Assembly (NCBI GenBank): GCA_029378245.1
Contig: JARKIF010000004.1
Location: forward strand, 2,914,001 to 2,978,000
Source: Roridomyces roridus
Taxonomy: Eukaryota > Basidiomycota > Agaricomycetes > Agaricales > Mycenaceae
Length of the DNA stretch: 64,000 nt
Direction of reading: 5' to 3'
Shown: positions 61,961 through 64,000 of the stretch, in pieces
How the letters are laid out: each line of letters starts with the position of its first letter
Position numbering within the stretch: position 1 is the stretch's first letter
Notes under the pieces: model-generated
What the model saw: the letters and a program-made list of their open reading frames with translations, nothing else
Databases searched by the model: none
What the model was told of the DNA's origin: nothing
Position numbers and translations under genes: made by a program

Positions 61961-63518
61961 TGGCTTCAATCCAGGAAGATCTTCGTCTGCTGCACGTCAA
62001 GTACGAGCCTGCGAGTCGTTCTTTGAGCCCTATTGAGTGCTAATCCTTACCGAAAGGCTCGACTCGACGACTACCCCTGAGGATCTCAAAGCGCAGAACG
62101 CAGCCATGCACAAGGAGATTGTCCAGCTTCGAGAGAAGTGCGTCATTTGCGTCCCTTCAATACATCTCTGCGTCCAGTCGTTGAGCCGACGAGCGCAGAA
62201 TCGAGTCGCTTTCGACAATAAGCGCCCAGGGCGCCAACTCGTCGAGTACGACTATACAGCGAGAATTCGACCGGTTCAATGCCAAGTACGAGATTTCCCC
62301 TCCTCCGTCCCGTATCCTCGGAATTTTCACCGTGACTCTACTCTCAGATTGGACGCACTCCCCATCCTCGGCTCCGCACAAAAAGTCCTCCTCGTAATCT
62401 CTCGCATCAAATTCGTCCAAGACGCAGCCGTGATGGCGTGCCCCGTTGCCCATTGGATGGATCCCCACGATAGGACGATTAGGACCAAGGAGCTTGGGTC
62501 GTACAAGCCGGTGAGCACGCGATCAGAATACAGCCTCGCGGATGAAGGGCTACCTGACGGCGTCTTGGTGAGTCTCTGTTCTGCTGTGAGATCACCGGTA
62601 AAGATATGCATTTTATAGGTCCGCTTCTCATCGTATGTGGCGGGTATTGGCGGTGCGTTGCTGCGTAGTTCCCACTAGGAATCCCCTCCGAAGCGCGTTT
62701 CAACAGAATACGAGAGCACCCTGTGGTTTAAGATCAGACATTCCGAGTCTTGTGGCGCAAATTTCAGACAGTGCGTGGCTCTACACAGGATGGCGAGACA
62801 GTAATTTGCATCTTCCATAGGACGGGAACGGCGTTCAAGGGTTGGATCAATTACACGGGCTTATACTGTGAGTGTGTCCATCGACCTCACATCCACCCTC
62901 ATCTTGGCCACCCAGATACCCTCGACTCTCAGGTATGCAGCACCTCATATATACGCACTTTATCCTCCTCAAAGCACGCAGCTCCAGACGCAAGCCTCGA
63001 TTGCGCGCGTCAAGTTCATCCAAAACGCAGCGGTATCGGTGTGCCTCCTTGCCCGCTGGACAGATGCGGACGGGACTTTGCACACCAAGAATCTCGGGCC
63101 GTACAAGCCTCTAGGCGCGCATCAGGAATTCAACCTCATTGCGGAGGGAATCCCTCACGGGTCTTTCGTGAGTGCCACACTCAAAATCCCAATTGATTAT
63201 ATTAACTGAATATGAACGCAGATCCGATTCGCTTCAAACGTGGCTGGTATCGGCGGTGCGTCCTACGTTCCTTGAAATATTCTGCTGAATTCTGCTCTAT
63301 ATTCAATCAGAATACACCAACGACCTGGTGTTCAAAGTGGACTCGGATGAGTCGGTGTCTAAAGGGGCGACATTCGTGCAGTGAGCAATCTTTTCCTTTC
63401 AAGGTTGTGGTGCGGTTTCTCTGTGACTCATGGGACCTTATACTACAGAGCGGGTACAGCGTTCAAAGGGTCTTTCACCTTTGAGGATCTATACAAGATG
63501 AATGAGGATATATCTTGA
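61960..63518 (+). CDS. Unknown protein with helical N-terminus and two tandem copies of one domain
   Basis: Twelve exons join in phase to 316 residues: 61960-62000, 62057-62137, 62199-62285, 62348-62567, 62619-62652, 62707-62770, 62821-62867, 62916-62932, 62982-63167, 63222-63255, 63311-63380, 63449-63518. The first 70 residues look helical or coiled-coil (MASIQEDLRLLHVKLDSTTT, NAAMHKEIVQLREKIESL). Then comes a domain RIKFVQDAAVMACPVAHWMD, ELGSYKPVSTRSEYSLADEG, VAGIGEYESTLWFKI, GTAFKGWINYTGLY, repeated as RVKFIQNAAVSVCLLARWTD, NLGPYKPLGAHQEFNLIAEG, VAGIGEYTNDLVFKV, GTAFKGSFTFEDLY. Introns sit at the same codons in both copies, so the repeat arose by genomic duplication. There is no signal peptide. 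I do not recognise the family; short alternating strands suggest a beta-sandwich (inference). Confidence 0.8.
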
Positions 63519-64000
63519 GCTCTTGAGCGTACGAGTCGGTGTCGTGGAGTAGACGGCGGTTCCTTTCCTGATTTCCTGACTATGTATCAATGTATTAAAT
63601 AGATAACAGCCACAAGGCCGGTGAGCGGTAAGGCCCACATTTTGCGCACGTTCTGATACTACCTTCCTTCCAGGAACAATCGAAGCCCTGCCACCGATGA
63701 TCTCTTCTTGATGCTCCATATCAGCATATCTTGCGAACCTCGACTCACGTCAGGGGCAGCCTATTCGAATTGCTCGCGTACCGGTGAATTCCAGATTTCC
63801 TTTCGCTCGAATGGGCGTTTGATGTCCTGCGACCCACTGACATGTATGGGCGTCCACACCACGCAAAGTTCATGGAAGCTGAGCGGCCCACCATTCTCTT
63901 CAGCTTGAATCGGAATAGCGACGTAAGCCCGCTCTCTCCCAACTCTCTCCACAAGATCATTCGAAGCACGCCGCTTGCAATGATCGACACTGTCACACAA
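63519..64000 (-). other. Possible partial gene at the right edge
   Basis: A minus-strand frame entering from the right end reads ERAYVAIPIQAEENGGPLSF then HELCVVWTPIHVSGSQDIKR and stops at 63761. It is coding-like but has no visible start or family. The stretch 63519-63760 holds nothing else. Confidence 0.3.

Overview
The window is nuclear DNA of a filamentous basidiomycete, most likely a wood- or litter-decaying member of the Agaricomycetes. The evidence is that genes are cut by many short introns (about 45-65 nt), and that a secreted class II haem peroxidase, an 18-exon multicopper laccase and a GH28 polygalacturonase-type enzyme are all present. Nik1-type histidine kinase, KNH-domain and DUF5648-like proteins of types common in these fungi are also there, and the mobile-element load is high. 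There is no rRNA, no CRISPR array and no bacterial-style operon.

Layout. 1-3.1 kb: no supported gene. 3.1-4.75 kb (-): class II peroxidase. 7.7-9.2 kb: a frameshifted unknown remnant (-) beside an unknown multi-exon gene (+). 11.1-12.5 kb: a hypothetical gene (-) and the 3' end of an integrase-type transposon gene (+). 15.8-18.3 kb (+): laccase. 19.27 kb: intron-containing tRNA-Lys(CTT). 19.55-20.8 kb (+): F-box-like gene with one missing base. 22.4 kb: foldback MITE. 22.7-23.3 kb (-): intact DUF5648-like secreted protein. 24.8-25.5 kb (-): small secreted protein gene split by a second MITE family. 26.2-26.7 kb (-): KNH-type wall protein. 27.3-32.3 kb (-): Nik1-like histidine kinase that has lost its catalytic residues, with a nested 1.68-kb element in a receiver-domain intron and a MITE in an upstream exon. 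32.4-33.65 kb (+): DUF5648-like pseudogene split by a hAT-type element. 34.7-37.5 kb (+): Msn2-like C2H2 factor. 37.9-40.4 kb (+): 737-residue Gly-rich unknown. 42.1-43.2 kb (+): NmrA-like reductase. 44.0 kb: second copy of the foldback MITE. 46.3-47.95 kb: recent non-autonomous Copia-type LTR element. 48-54.4 kb: gene-poor. 54.6-56.2 kb (+): HMG-box factor. 57.1-59.1 kb (+): GH28. 60.2-61.1 kb (-): secreted protein with a repeated Gly-Asn-Ile motif. 61.7-62.0 kb: duplicated fragment of the histidine kinase upstream region. 62.0-63.5 kb (+): tandem-domain unknown.

How the parts relate. Peroxidase, laccase and GH28 are extracellular plant-polymer enzymes, each with its own TATA box and signal peptide. 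They are spread over 55 kb with unrelated genes between them, so this is an accessory, secretome-rich neighbourhood and not a co-regulated pathway cluster. The strongest signal in the window is gene decay and remodelling by small DNA transposons. At four or more places an insertion can be removed on paper with its target duplication and the reading frame or homology closes exactly. Four introns appear to use GC-AG instead of GT-AG borders.

All exon models come from reading frames, splice motifs and family knowledge. No alignment or expression data were available.
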